From positions 1 through 52,360 of the forward strand of contig NZ_JANZKV010000283.1 in assembly GCF_025060895.1 (NCBI RefSeq): DNA of 52,360 nt, written 5' to 3'. The notes below the pieces were generated by a model that saw nothing but the letters and a program-made list of their open reading frames with translations, ran no database searches and was not told the DNA's origin. Source of the stretch: Stieleria sedimenti (lineage in GTDB: Bacteria; Planctomycetota; Planctomycetia; Pirellulales; Pirellulaceae). A program made the position numbers and the translations under genes. This document shows, piece by piece, positions 9,830 through 18,373 of this stretch (its first letter is position 1; the number at the start of each line of letters is the position of its first letter).

Positions 9830-10783
9830 CTAATCCGCGGCGGACCACAAGTGGATGACACCGTCGTAGGATCCGCAGGCCAAGTGCTTACCATCCGGCG
9901 AAGGGTTGACCGACAGAATGGTCTCTCGGGGGCCGTAGCGCTCGTCGATCGGTTTCAGGGCCGGCATCGTCCAGGTGCGAATGACGCGTTCGCGCCCGCC
10001 GGTGAGAATCTGTTGGCCGTCGCCGGAAAAGCTGAGTGCAAACAGGGAATAGCGATCCGCCGTCACAGTCGCGACCTTCTTGAGCTCAACGGCGTCCCAA
10101 AGCGTCACCTTTCCATCGCTGCATGCCGACGCCAGCCAGCGACCATCGGGCGAGTAGGCGAGCTGATAAATCATTCCCTCGCCGGCGTCCAACTCCTTGA
10201 CCAAGCGGCCGTCGGAGACATCAAAGAAATGAATCAGGTTTCGGGTTCCGCACGCAAGCTGTTCTTGGTTGGGAGAAAACGCGACGGTGAAATAGAGATC
10301 CGAATGCGGCGTCGCCCAGACTTCTGTTTCGCCTCGCCAGACTTGAATGTGCGAACCGGCCGTCGCCAGTTTCGTTCCGTCATCGGAAAAGGTGACGTCG
10401 ATCATCGGGTCGCCGTGACCGGTCAGCGTCCGTTGCTTGGTCCAGCGACCGATCTCCCAAACGAAGGTGTGACTATCCCCGCCACAGGATGCCAGTGAGT
10501 TTCCGTCTGGTGAAAACGCCAAGCGAAATACCTGATCGGTGTGGCCCTCGAGTGTCGCGAGAAGCTCGGCATCGGCGACACGCCAGACCTTCACGGTGTT
10601 GTCGTAGCTTCCCGAAGCCAGGAGTGTTCCATCGGGAGAGAAGGCAATGTCGTAAACGGCGTCGGTGTGCCCCATTAGCACAGTTGGCTCCATCGCGCCG
10701 CTCTGGTCACGGTTCAAAATACCGAGGCCAAGGACAAATAGGCACAACGCCATGATTCGCGGTATGTCACGTGCATCGAGCAT
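9830..10783 (-). CDS. Exported seven-bladed WD40 repeat protein
   Basis: 317 residues from ATG 10783, which has a GGAGG ribosome site eight bases upstream; the open frame continues upstream to 11014 but that part lacks protein-like character. An N-terminal hydrophobic stretch (IMALCLFVLGLGIL) suggests export or membrane anchoring. Seven repeats follow, each with the FSPDG turn and a closing W or F: GHTDAVYDIAFSPDG, GHTDQVFRLAFSPDG, GHGDPMIDVTFSDDG and four more. Seven blades make one closed propeller. WD40 propellers are binding platforms, so no enzymatic role is implied. Partners are not evident from neighbours. Confidence 0.88.
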   Translation of the reverse strand: MLDARDIPRIMALCLFVLGLGILNRDQSGAMEPTVLMGHTDAVYDIAFSPDGTLLASGSYDNTVKVWRVADAELLATLEGHTDQVFRLAFSPDGNSLASCGGDSHTFVWEIGRWTKQRTLTGHGDPMIDVTFSDDGTKLATAGSHIQVWRGETEVWATPHSDLYFTVAFSPNQEQLACGTRNLIHFFDVSDGRLVKELDAGEGMIYQLAYSPDGRWLASACSDGKVTLWDAVELKKVATVTADRYSLFALSFSGDGQQILTGGRERVIRTWTMPALKPIDERYGPRETILSVNPSPDGKHLACGSYDGVIHLWSAAD

Positions 10784-11101
10784 GGTGATTCCTCCACCCA
10801 ATGCGAGGCGGCATTTTTTGTGCCGTTCCAAGCGAGGCCGGCCAGCTGACGATCGATTGGGGAAGAAGTGTCGGATTGATTGGAGTGGGATAGGCTTCCA
10901 GCCTGCCACCTGGGCGTCGATGCGCCTGGCGTGGGATTTGCACCCTGCGAATCGAAGCGAGACGCAGTGACACATCGTCACACGCGTCCGTTGGCGACGT
11001 TGCGGAGCGGGCACACCGGGGCGTTTTCAAATCAAATCCAGCAGGACGCGACACATCGAAGGGAGTTCTGACGTTGAGCAGCACCTTGAACAAGCGAGAG
11101 C
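10784..11101. other. Divergent intergenic region, WD40/glgX
   Basis: 318 bp. It contains the dispersed element at 10885-10905 and a small stem GTGAC-ACATC-GTCAC at 10970-10984. No gene is supported. Promoters for both neighbours must lie here but no clear consensus is visible. Confidence 0.5.
10885..10905. repeat. Dispersed 21-bp element (type copy)
   Basis: Starts GTGGGATAGGCTTCC. Related copies: 43917-43937 inverted (19 of 21), 37-57 inverted (17 of 21), 7296-7316 direct (17 of 21). All four are outside the coding regions as I call them. The core is CTGGAAGC when read on the opposite strand. Confidence 0.6.
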
Positions 11102-13255
11102 ATGGCCGTGGGAGCGATTGGAAACACGACCGTCACGACCGGTTGGTATAGCCGTGAAGGCAGCCCGAACCCGCTGGGGGTGGTTTGGTTGGAGGAAGAA
11201 CGCGCCTTCAATTTTGCACTGTATTCCAACCATGCCACCGGCGTGTCGCTGTTGTTTTTCAAACCGGATCAACTTGCCAAACCCTGTCGACGGATTGACC
11301 TGGATTATCTGGTGAACAAGTCGGGGCGGATCTGGCATTGCCGCGTGCCGGAGTCCGATTTGGCCGGCGCGGTGTATTATGGCTATCAGGTTCAAGGCCC
11401 GCAGGGCGGTCGCAAGTACGACCTTCATGCGTTTGACGAACAGAAGCTGTTGATCGATCCCTACGCGACCGAAATCTATTTTCCCGAAACCTTTGATCGC
11501 TTGGCTGCGATTCGGCCGGGATCCAATGTCGGGAAAGCGCCCCTGGGCGTCCTTCCCAGCGTCAAAGAGCAGGAGGCGTATCCATGGAACAGTGATCGCG
11601 TGCGGTTCCATGAGCATGATCTGGTGATTTATGAACTGCACGTCCGCGGATTCACACGCAACCGCAATAGCGGTGTCGAAGCATCCCGACGCGGGAGCTA
11701 TTTGGGCGCGATCGACAAGATTCCGTATTTGGTCGAGCTGGGAATCACGGCCGTCGAATTGATGCCGGTGTTTCAGTTTGACCCTCTCGAAGACAACTAC
11801 TGGGGCTACATGCCCTTGAACTTCTTCGCCCCGCACTCCCAGTATGCCAGCCAACAATGCAACGCCGCTCGCGAGTTTCGCCAGATGGTCAGCGCGTTTC
11901 ATCATGCGGGCATCGAAGTGATCTTGGATGTTGTGTTCAATCATACAACCGAAGGCGACGAGCATGGTCCCTGCTACAGCTTCAAAGGAATCGACAACAG
12001 CAGCTACTACATCACCAGCGGCGACCCGGAACATCCCTTCGCGAATTTTTCGGGCACCGGCAATACGCTTCACACCAAGAACCGTCACTGCGTTCGCATG
12101 ATCCTGGACAGCATGCGGAGCTGGGTCAATCAGTACCACGTCGATGGATTTCGATTCGACCTTGCTTCGGTCTTTAACCGCCGTGGTGACGGCTCCGTCT
12201 CGTCCAGCCAATCGCGATTGGTCGCCGCCATTCGCGCCGACCCGGTGTTGGGGAAAGTGCGCTTGATCGCCGAGCCCTGGGACGCCGCCGGTCTGAACCA
12301 ACTCGGGCGCGCGTTTCCGGGAAAACGCTGGCTTCAATGGAATGGTCTGTTTCGTGACGACGTTCGCCGCTTCGTCAAGGGCGACGCGGGACTGTTGCCC
12401 AACATGGTGCGGCGGTTGTACGGCAGCGATGATCTGTTCCCCGACTCGCTTCACGAAGCGTGCCACCCCTACCAAAGCGTCAACTACGTCAATTCGCACG
12501 ATGGGTTCACCCTGTACGACCAAGTCTCATACAACCAACGACACAACTGGATCAACGGGGAACAGAATCGCGACGGGCACCGTGAGAACAACAGTTGGAA
12601 CTGTGGTGTAGAAGGCGATGCCGGTGCGACCGATGAAATCATGAAGCTGAGGGTGCAGCAGGCAAAGAATTTCTGTTGCCTGTTGATGCTTTCCAACGGC
12701 ACCCCGATGTTTCGCGCCGGAGACGAATTCTTACAGACCCAACACGGCAACAACAATCCCTTCAACCAAGACAACCAATTCAGCTGGCTCGACTGGGACC
12801 GTCTCAAAGAGCACGCATCGTTTCACCGCTTCTTTCGTTTGATGATCGCGTTTCGCAAGTCGCACCCGACGATCGCGCGGAGTCGTTTTTGGCGCGACGA
12901 CGTCCGCTGGTACGGAACGGGGCCGCAGATCGACTGGTCGAGTGAATCACGACAGTTCGCCTATCATCTGCGAGGTGAATCGCAATACGATGTCGATCTG
13001 TACGTGATGGTCAATGCCGACTGGCACCCGCATACGTTTTCGATCCAAGACTACGATGCATCCGATTGGGAAGTCGCCGTCAACACCGCTGCCGAGTCGC
13101 CCGACGACATCCACGAAGCCGGGTACGGCCCGCGCGTCAGGTCGTCACAATTCCGGGTCGCCGACCGCTCCGTTGTCGTGCTCGTGTCGTGTCCACCGGC
13201 ATGTCGAGAAAAGGCGGACCCGGCCCTCGAAGGCCCGCCGCTGAAGCCTCGTTAA
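11102..13255 (+). CDS. glgX: Glycogen debranching enzyme, GlgX/isoamylase type (GH13)
   Basis: 717 residues, normal for GlgX-type debranching enzymes, which hydrolyse alpha-1,6 branches of glycogen in the cytosol. N-terminal beta-sandwich (CBM48-like) with GSPNPLGVVW and FNFALYSNHATGVSLLFF, then the GH13 barrel: DVVFNHT (region I), GFRFDLAS with nucleophile Asp353 (region II), AEPWD with acid/base Glu391 (region III), NSHDG with Asp467 (region IV). GNNNPFNQDN and SWLDWD are typical of the isoamylase/GlgX branch. No signal peptide. The ATG at 11102 lacks a strong ribosome site, so the exact start is moderately certain. No other glycogen gene lies nearby. Confidence 0.93.
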   Translation: MAVGAIGNTTVTTGWYSREGSPNPLGVVWLEEERAFNFALYSNHATGVSLLFFKPDQLAKPCRRIDLDYLVNKSGRIWHCRVPESDLAGAVYYGYQVQGPQGGRKYDLHAFDEQKLLIDPYATEIYFPETFDRLAAIRPGSNVGKAPLGVLPSVKEQEAYPWNSDRVRFHEHDLVIYELHVRGFTRNRNSGVEASRRGSYLGAIDKIPYLVELGITAVELMPVFQFDPLEDNYWGYMPLNFFAPHSQYASQQCNAAREFRQMVSAFHHAGIEVILDVVFNHTTEGDEHGPCYSFKGIDNSSYYITSGDPEHPFANFSGTGNTLHTKNRHCVRMILDSMRSWVNQYHVDGFRFDLASVFNRRGDGSVSSSQSRLVAAIRADPVLGKVRLIAEPWDAAGLNQLGRAFPGKRWLQWNGLFRDDVRRFVKGDAGLLPNMVRRLYGSDDLFPDSLHEACHPYQSVNYVNSHDGFTLYDQVSYNQRHNWINGEQNRDGHRENNSWNCGVEGDAGATDEIMKLRVQQAKNFCCLLMLSNGTPMFRAGDEFLQTQHGNNNPFNQDNQFSWLDWDRLKEHASFHRFFRLMIAFRKSHPTIARSRFWRDDVRWYGTGPQIDWSSESRQFAYHLRGESQYDVDLYVMVNADWHPHTFSIQDYDASDWEVAVNTAAESPDDIHEAGYGPRVRSSQFRVADRSVVVLVSCPPACREKADPALEGPPLKPR

Positions 13256-14034
13256 CAACCGTCAGGCCATCGCTCGATCGCTTCTCGACCGAAACGGACG
13301 ACGTTTTGATCATTGATGTCGAACATCACCCGATTTTGACCTTGGACCGTCTGGTCGTTTGAATCGCGGCGAGCCCGGCGACTCGTGGGCGTGTTGTGCC
13401 TTGAAGGTTCACAGGCGAGACCATCGCGCGATTCCAAGAGAGGAGGGAAGACCGAAATTCAGCGTGCGCTGTTTCGGCCGTCGACACCGAGTGCAGGAAG
13501 CCGATCGCACATCCCAATGCGGGAGGGCCACCCAGCCATTCGAACCGATCCCGTATCGGCGCGGAGGTCTGAAATACCGACGCGCGCCAGAAAAAACAGT
13601 TCAGCGCGGCGGTTGGTCCATCCGAAGCGCTGAAAGCGGGCGTTTCAATCTGCGTCCTGCATTGGACAGAGTGCGAATTAGCGATCGCACCGAACAGAGA
13701 AAACGCGATTTCTTCGCGCAGTCGGGTGCATCGACCGCTCGGACTTTGCTCGGATTCTTCGACGCACGCGTCGCAACACCCCGGACAAGGTTCATCGAAA
13801 ACTGCATCGAATCAGCGCCGGTCTGGGCACCGAAGCGATGCAGCGGTTTTGCTCCGAGGCAGAGGCTGGTAAATCAACATCGTCGAGTTGGCGTCGCGTG
13901 CAAGAACGTCACGAGTGACTGCAGAATCACCCTTGCCATAGTCAATCGTTCCCTCGCAGCGGTAATAGACGTTAAAATCTGACCTGACGAACATTCTCAG
14001 ATCTGGCTGCGCGCCTCCCAGAAGGTCGCGCCTC
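13256..14034. other. Long gene-poor interval
   Basis: 779 bp after the debranching enzyme. An open frame at 13359-13982 (plus) translates to an arginine-rich, low-complexity product with no hydrophobic core, and another at 13812-14099 (minus) has no recognisable motif and overlaps the next gene. I regard the stretch as noncoding, or as decayed coding DNA beyond recognition. No tRNA or hairpin terminator is evident. Confidence 0.5.
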
Positions 14035-14520
14035 TTGAAACTCGATTTAGCAAACGAAGGTACTTTTGTGTTTGGCCTGAGCACGCCTGAATTCGCCATC
14101 GTCGCATTGATGTGCCTGCCGATTGTCTTCGTGATCGGCGTGGTGCTGAAGAAGATGGGCTATTCGGATTTGACCGCCATTGGTCTGGCCCTGCTAATGC
14201 TAACGCCGTTGAACTGGCTTGTATTGGCGTATTTGGTTTTCGTCAAATGGCCGATACACGAAGAATTAGAACTGCTAAGACGACAGGTTGACGACAAAGT
14301 AACGCTCGGGGGAATCCAACCGACGGTTCGAGAAGGCCAATCGAATCCGCTCCATGTTGCCATCTGCAAGGGATACTCGGACGTCGTAGGAACGCTAATT
14401 TCACAGGGCGTGGACGTGGACGCAAGAACCGCGGATGGTCAGACACCGCTTCAGCTCGCCGTCGCCTGTGGGCAGAATGAAATAGCAGAGTTGCGGCGCC
14501 GGCATGGGGCCACAAGTTGA
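14035..14520 (+). CDS. Small two-TM protein with ankyrin repeats
   Basis: 161 residues if the TTG at 14035 is the start; a GTG at 14068 is an alternative, and both follow a GAAGG-like site. Two hydrophobic helices (EFAIVALMCLPIVFVIGVVL and DLTAIGLALLMLTPLNWLVL) are followed by a short linker and one and a half ankyrin units: NPLHVAICKGYSDVVGTLIS and TPLQLAVACGQNEIAEL. This predicts an inner-membrane protein with a cytosolic ankyrin tail that binds another protein. Base composition and codon use look less GC-biased than in neighbours, and it stands alone in a gene-poor island. Function unknown. Confidence 0.7.
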   Translation: MKLDLANEGTFVFGLSTPEFAIVALMCLPIVFVIGVVLKKMGYSDLTAIGLALLMLTPLNWLVLAYLVFVKWPIHEELELLRRQVDDKVTLGGIQPTVREGQSNPLHVAICKGYSDVVGTLISQGVDVDARTADGQTPLQLAVACGQNEIAELRRRHGATS

Positions 14521-14716
14521 TTTCAACCGAACACCATGGCTCAGCTAAGTTGGCAAGGGAAGAGGGCGGCGACGCTCGTCGAACGATTGCAGAAACACTG
14601 GCGAATGACACTCGGGCACAGTTATTGGAGATGGCACCATTCATCGGTGGCACCATTCATCCGGCAGCTCGCCGGCGAACTGCCGGTTGCGGTTTCTCGC
14701 GTGCGATGCGGCCCAG
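14521..14716. other. Intergenic, with a 13-bp direct repeat
   Basis: 196 bp between convergent genes. GGCACCATTCATC occurs twice in tandem within about 14634-14663. No terminator with a T-run is clear. Confidence 0.4.
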
Positions 14717-15400
14717 CTAATCGTCTGCCAGCAGCCAGTTGTAGTTCCAGACCGGGTTGCCGCATTCCACACAGGTTTCCCCGTTGTCCAACACGCCGCC
14801 TTGGCAGTTCGAGCAATCCAGAATACCCGGCAGCAAGAACGCCTGATGGTCGCGTTGTTTGGCCGCCTGCTGGGTCGCACCAAAGGCGACCGCGACGACG
14901 ATCCGAACCGCGAACGGCATCAATTGATAAAGCACCAACGGAGACTTGCGGGCTTCCGGATAGACCTTTTCCAGGCAACTTGCAAAATGGCGCCGGCGGC
15001 CATCTGCGTCCAGTTCCATGTACTGGCCCACTCGCTCGGTGATCGGCCCATTCCCGTAGCTGCCGCCCAGCCGCAATTCACCAAGCCAACGACGAATCCA
15101 GTCGGCATCGCTGACAAAGTCGGACTCAACGACGAATTCAGCGGCTTCGATGATCTGCCAAATGTCGATCTCAGCCTTGGCGTTGTATTCGCTTTGATCA
15201 AGCGAGAGCGGAATGCACATCGAGTCCATCCCGAAATAACGTTCCACGTCGAGATGAATCCGGTGAAAAACCAGGTCTCGAACGGTGTTGAGTCCGGCCG
15301 ATAGACTCTCCACAATCCCGATTCCCCGCCCCGAACCGACGATCTGATCCAAGACCGCCGCGGATTGAAGATGTCTGGATGAATGATGTGCACTGGACAT
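14717..15400 (-). CDS. Hypothetical protein with C-terminal zinc ribbon
   Basis: 227 residues, not recognised. It is soluble, with mixed helical character and no signal peptide. The C-terminus carries a four-cysteine knuckle, CSNCQGG then CVECGN, spaced as a zinc ribbon, followed by WNYNWLLADD. A hydrophobic helix (PFAVRIVVAVAFGA) precedes it. The start at 15400 is the first ATG; a second possible Met exists further in. It sits alone on the minus strand, convergent with the ankyrin protein. Codon use looks like the neighbours, which supports it as a true gene. Confidence 0.7.
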   Translation of the reverse strand: MSSAHHSSRHLQSAAVLDQIVGSGRGIGIVESLSAGLNTVRDLVFHRIHLDVERYFGMDSMCIPLSLDQSEYNAKAEIDIWQIIEAAEFVVESDFVSDADWIRRWLGELRLGGSYGNGPITERVGQYMELDADGRRRHFASCLEKVYPEARKSPLVLYQLMPFAVRIVVAVAFGATQQAAKQRDHQAFLLPGILDCSNCQGGVLDNGETCVECGNPVWNYNWLLADD

Positions 15401-15571
15401 GTTCGCTTCGTCCTCCCTCGTTCATCTCACTATAGCGTTCCCGTAACGCTTCGACGATTATGATTCGAAATGAAATGTTGGCGAAACGAAGAAAGCGTTG
15501 AAACCGCACACGTGAGGGTCCGATTCCGCACGGTCCCCGCGGCTCGCGTCGTCGGGTGATGGTTCGCGGTG

Positions 15572-17305
15572 TCATGGTCGCTCCGCATCAATCACTGCGT
15601 GCGCCGTTCGATCGCCGACGACAAAGTAACCGAGCGGGTTTTCATCTCTGTCGGTGATCAACCACACGGCTCCGGGACGCGATTGCTGGGGCTTGCGCCA
15701 ACCGGATTCCAGTGTCCCGAACGACTTCGGTTTGCCATCGCGATCCATCCAGAACACCTTCACCGGTTGGTCGCGACGATTGGTGAAGACGACGTCGAAA
15801 CGGTTGCCATCGGGTTTGGATGCTGGCACAGCCGAGTCTGTTGCAGGATGCCACGTCAGCTTCGGAAGGGCCGCGTCACTGGGGGCGACAAACGCTGCAA
15901 ACTCCGTCGGCGCGAGCGCTCGCAGACGGTCGATCCGTGAAGCGTGTCGGGGATCCTCGGCAAGATTGGTCCACTCGTATGGGTCGGCGTCGGTGTCATA
16001 GAACTCGTGGTCACCGTTGTCGTACTGGACCAATCGCCATCGACGGCCGCTCAGCCCATAGTTGCCAGGCCGACTCAGATAGGTGATCGAGACGTGGGGC
16101 CACTCGGTCTGCGCGTTTTCCAGCAGCGGAACAAGCGACGGCCCGTCGTTGGACTCTTGCGTTGGCAACCCGGCCAATTGGGCGAGCGTCGGATACAGAC
16201 TGAGCAAGTTCACCGGCGCGTCGCAAACGGTGTTCGCCTTCGTGCCGGCGGGTAAACCTGGCGTCCCAGTTGGAACACGGACGATCAGCGGGACGCGGGT
16301 GCAGACTCGCCAGGGCGTGTACTTTTGCCAATGCTGCTTTTCACCCAAGTGCCAACCGTGGTCGCTCCACAGCACGACGATCGTGTTGTCTCGGTTGGGG
16401 CCGCGTTGTAACGCATCGATCACCCGCCCGACCATCTCGTCGGCGAACGAGATCGATGCGAGATAGCCCTGCAGCGCTTGCTTCCACTGGTCGTGCTTCA
16501 GAATGTGTTCAAAGTATCGATTGGGGCCACGCCGCTTTCCCGCCGGTGGCAAGTCGTCCAAGTCGTCGGCACGGTATCCCGGCGGCAGCTCAATGCTCTC
16601 CAGAGGGAAGCGATCGAAGTATTTTTTGGGGACGAACCAAGGCTCATGGGGCCGATAAATTCCGCATGCCAGGAAGAACGGTTGGTCATGTTGTTTCCCC
16701 AGCTGTTCGCCAATCCACTGCGACACCAAGTAGTCACCGCCGAATTCCTGGTCTGAAACATCCAGCGGTCCCCAGTCGGTTTCTCGGTACTGCCAGGGAC
16801 CGCCGACGGGCAGGCTGACGGGGCGTTTTTCCGGATACAGCGTGCGAGGAAACGGGTCTTCGGTTTCCTTGGGCGGGAAATACTGATCCCATGATTGTTG
16901 ATCGATGAAATAGTGCAGAAGTTTTCCCGATCCGGCGGACCAATAGCCGTGTCGAGAGAAGTACTTGGGCAGCAATTCCGCATCGGGCAACAATTCGCGC
17001 ATTTTTTGTCGGTTGTCGTACAGCCCCGACACGTGCGGCGAGATCCCGGTCATGATGGCGGTCCGCGATGGATTGCAAGCCGGCGCGGGGCAGTGGGCGT
17101 TGGTGAACAAGACACCGCTTTCGGCCAGCCGGTCGATGTTCGGCGTTTTTGATTGCGGGTGCCCGCCCATGCACCCGATCCAATCGTTCAGATCATCGAC
17201 GGCGATGAACAGAACGTTCGGCGGCGCGGCGACAGCGTGGTACGGAACCACTCCAACGGTGACGGCGACAAGCGAGAGTGCCGGAATCAAAAAGCGATGC
17301 ATCAT
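15572..17305 (-). CDS. Secreted sulfatase (Cys-type formylglycine)
   Basis: 577 residues from the ATG at 17305, which opens a clear signal peptide (MMHRFLIPALSLVAVTVGVV, cleavage near AVAAPP). PPNVLFIAVDDLNDWIGCMGG gives the metal-binding Asp37-Asp38. CNPSR with Cys77 is the formylglycine site. VVLWSDHGWHLGEKQHW supplies the later metal and substrate residues, and the C-terminal domain ends with a short beta region (DRDENPLGYFVVGD). It belongs to the iduronate-2-sulfatase-like group, like the protein at 7396, but lacks that protein's peptidase tail. The upstream extension to 17344 has no signal character, and an AGG lies six bases before the chosen ATG. It should act on sulfated polysaccharide in the periplasm or outside. 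Confidence 0.92.
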   Translation of the reverse strand: MMHRFLIPALSLVAVTVGVVPYHAVAAPPNVLFIAVDDLNDWIGCMGGHPQSKTPNIDRLAESGVLFTNAHCPAPACNPSRTAIMTGISPHVSGLYDNRQKMRELLPDAELLPKYFSRHGYWSAGSGKLLHYFIDQQSWDQYFPPKETEDPFPRTLYPEKRPVSLPVGGPWQYRETDWGPLDVSDQEFGGDYLVSQWIGEQLGKQHDQPFFLACGIYRPHEPWFVPKKYFDRFPLESIELPPGYRADDLDDLPPAGKRRGPNRYFEHILKHDQWKQALQGYLASISFADEMVGRVIDALQRGPNRDNTIVVLWSDHGWHLGEKQHWQKYTPWRVCTRVPLIVRVPTGTPGLPAGTKANTVCDAPVNLLSLYPTLAQLAGLPTQESNDGPSLVPLLENAQTEWPHVSITYLSRPGNYGLSGRRWRLVQYDNGDHEFYDTDADPYEWTNLAEDPRHASRIDRLRALAPTEFAAFVAPSDAALPKLTWHPATDSAVPASKPDGNRFDVVFTNRRDQPVKVFWMDRDGKPKSFGTLESGWRKPQQSRPGAVWLITDRDENPLGYFVVGDRTAHAVIDAERP

Positions 17306-17402
17306 GGTACCTGACCCGTTTTCCGCTGGCCAAACGCAACCCAAAGTTCTGATCCGGACAGAGCACTCGGGATCCCCAGGCGTGGGAAAGTTGATGTGGC
17401 GT

Positions 17403-17431
17403 GATGACCCAGTTTATACTGGGCCGTCATC
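17403..17431. promoter_or_regulatory. Inverted repeat upstream of the PEP-CTERM gene
   Basis: GATGACCCAGT at 17403-17413, loop TTAT, then ACTGGG (17418-17423) and GTCATC (17426-17431). The arms pair over 11 bases with a 3-base bulge. It ends 27 bases before the ATG at 17459. It could be an operator or a 5'-leader hairpin; there is no T-run, so a terminator is less likely. Confidence 0.5.
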
Positions 17432-17458
17432 AGTTGGTTCACCCGAGGGATAGCTTCA

Positions 17459-18181
17459 ATGAAAACGTTTGCTTTTGTGACGAGTCTTTTGTTCGTGCTG
17501 ACCCAGGGAGCGTCTTCGCACGGCGCCCTGGTCAGCACCATTTTGACGCTTGATGCGGCGACACCGACGGTGAACACGCTGGATTTGTCGTTGTCGGTGA
17601 CGGAGATGGGGATGGTGATTCCGCTCGGCGCGTCCGCGACGGAGTTGTCGGGCACGATGAACGCCGAGATCGAAATCGATTTTGCGACCGGCGTGATCTC
17701 GTCGTTGAATTTGACCGGCGGCACGTTGATCGGCAGCGAGTGGAGCATGGCCAATGTTCCGACAGGGAACCCCAATGATCCGACTGAGACGATGACGTTG
17801 GTGGGGGCGGGAACGACTGCGACCGCCGACACCATTCCTGCATCCAGTGCCGTCGCCGGGGGCAACTTCAACGGGACCGAACACTTGATTCCGTTGACCG
17901 GTGGAACCGTCGCACCGGTGGGCGTGACGCTCGCCGGGACCGACATCAATGGAAGCGGAACCGGAACACTGACGGCCACGAAGAACGGCGATCAGTACGA
18001 TTTGTTTTTCAGCATGGACATCGTAGATTCCGAAACCCTGGCCGGTGGGGATCTGGGCATTACCGGGACACTCGTCGCGCGTGGCACGGTGACGGCGATC
18101 CCCGAGCCGACGGCCGCACTGGCACTGATGGCCGCGATCGTCGTCGGCGTCGTCGTTCGTCGCCGACGCTGGTGTGGCTGA
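17459..18181 (+). CDS. PEP-CTERM sorting-signal exported protein
   Basis: 240 residues. N-terminal signal peptide (MKTFAFVTSLLFVLTQGASS), a threonine- and glycine-rich beta-type body, then the C-terminal sorting signal: PEP motif in AIPEPTAAL, a hydrophobic helix (LALMAAIVVGVVV) and a basic end (RRRRW). This tripartite tail is the hallmark of substrates of exosortase/archaeosortase-type enzymes, which cleave it and pass the protein to the envelope, often with exopolysaccharide. No exosortase gene is in the window. The ATG at 17459 follows a GAGGG site. Divergent from the sulfatase and preceded by a hairpin. The body has no recognised domain. Confidence 0.88.
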   Translation: MKTFAFVTSLLFVLTQGASSHGALVSTILTLDAATPTVNTLDLSLSVTEMGMVIPLGASATELSGTMNAEIEIDFATGVISSLNLTGGTLIGSEWSMANVPTGNPNDPTETMTLVGAGTTATADTIPASSAVAGGNFNGTEHLIPLTGGTVAPVGVTLAGTDINGSGTGTLTATKNGDQYDLFFSMDIVDSETLAGGDLGITGTLVARGTVTAIPEPTAALALMAAIVVGVVVRRRRWCG

Positions 18182-18269
18182 ACCAGGAGCGCCGGGGCCA
18201 CGCCGCGAACGGTATTGATTCCACTCGTTGGAGGATTCAAAGCCGGCGGAACAACAGCCCCATAAAATA

Positions 18270-18309
18270 CCCAGACCCGGGCATGTTAAAACACACCCGG
18301 GTGACTGGG
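18270..18309. terminator. Strong hairpin between PEP-CTERM gene and amt
   Basis: CCCAGACCCGGG at 18270-18281 faces CCCGGGTGACTGGG at 18296-18309 across a 14-base AT-rich loop, giving a 12-bp stem with a 2-base bulge. It lies between two convergent stops (18181 and 18374), so a bidirectional transcription stop is plausible. No T-run follows on the plus strand. Confidence 0.55.
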
Positions 18310-18373
18310 ATCTTCTGGCCCAGGCAAGAGCCGAGAAGTTTCAATAAATCACAACGTTATCGTTGCAGCGGTC

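Noticed and set aside
13359..13982. Open frame of 207 residues after the debranching enzyme
   Set aside because: Arginine-rich, no hydrophobic core, no motif, no ribosome site; typical of GC-rich noncoding sequence.
13812..14099. Minus-strand frame of 95 residues
   Set aside because: Overlaps the start of the ankyrin gene and has no recognisable motif.
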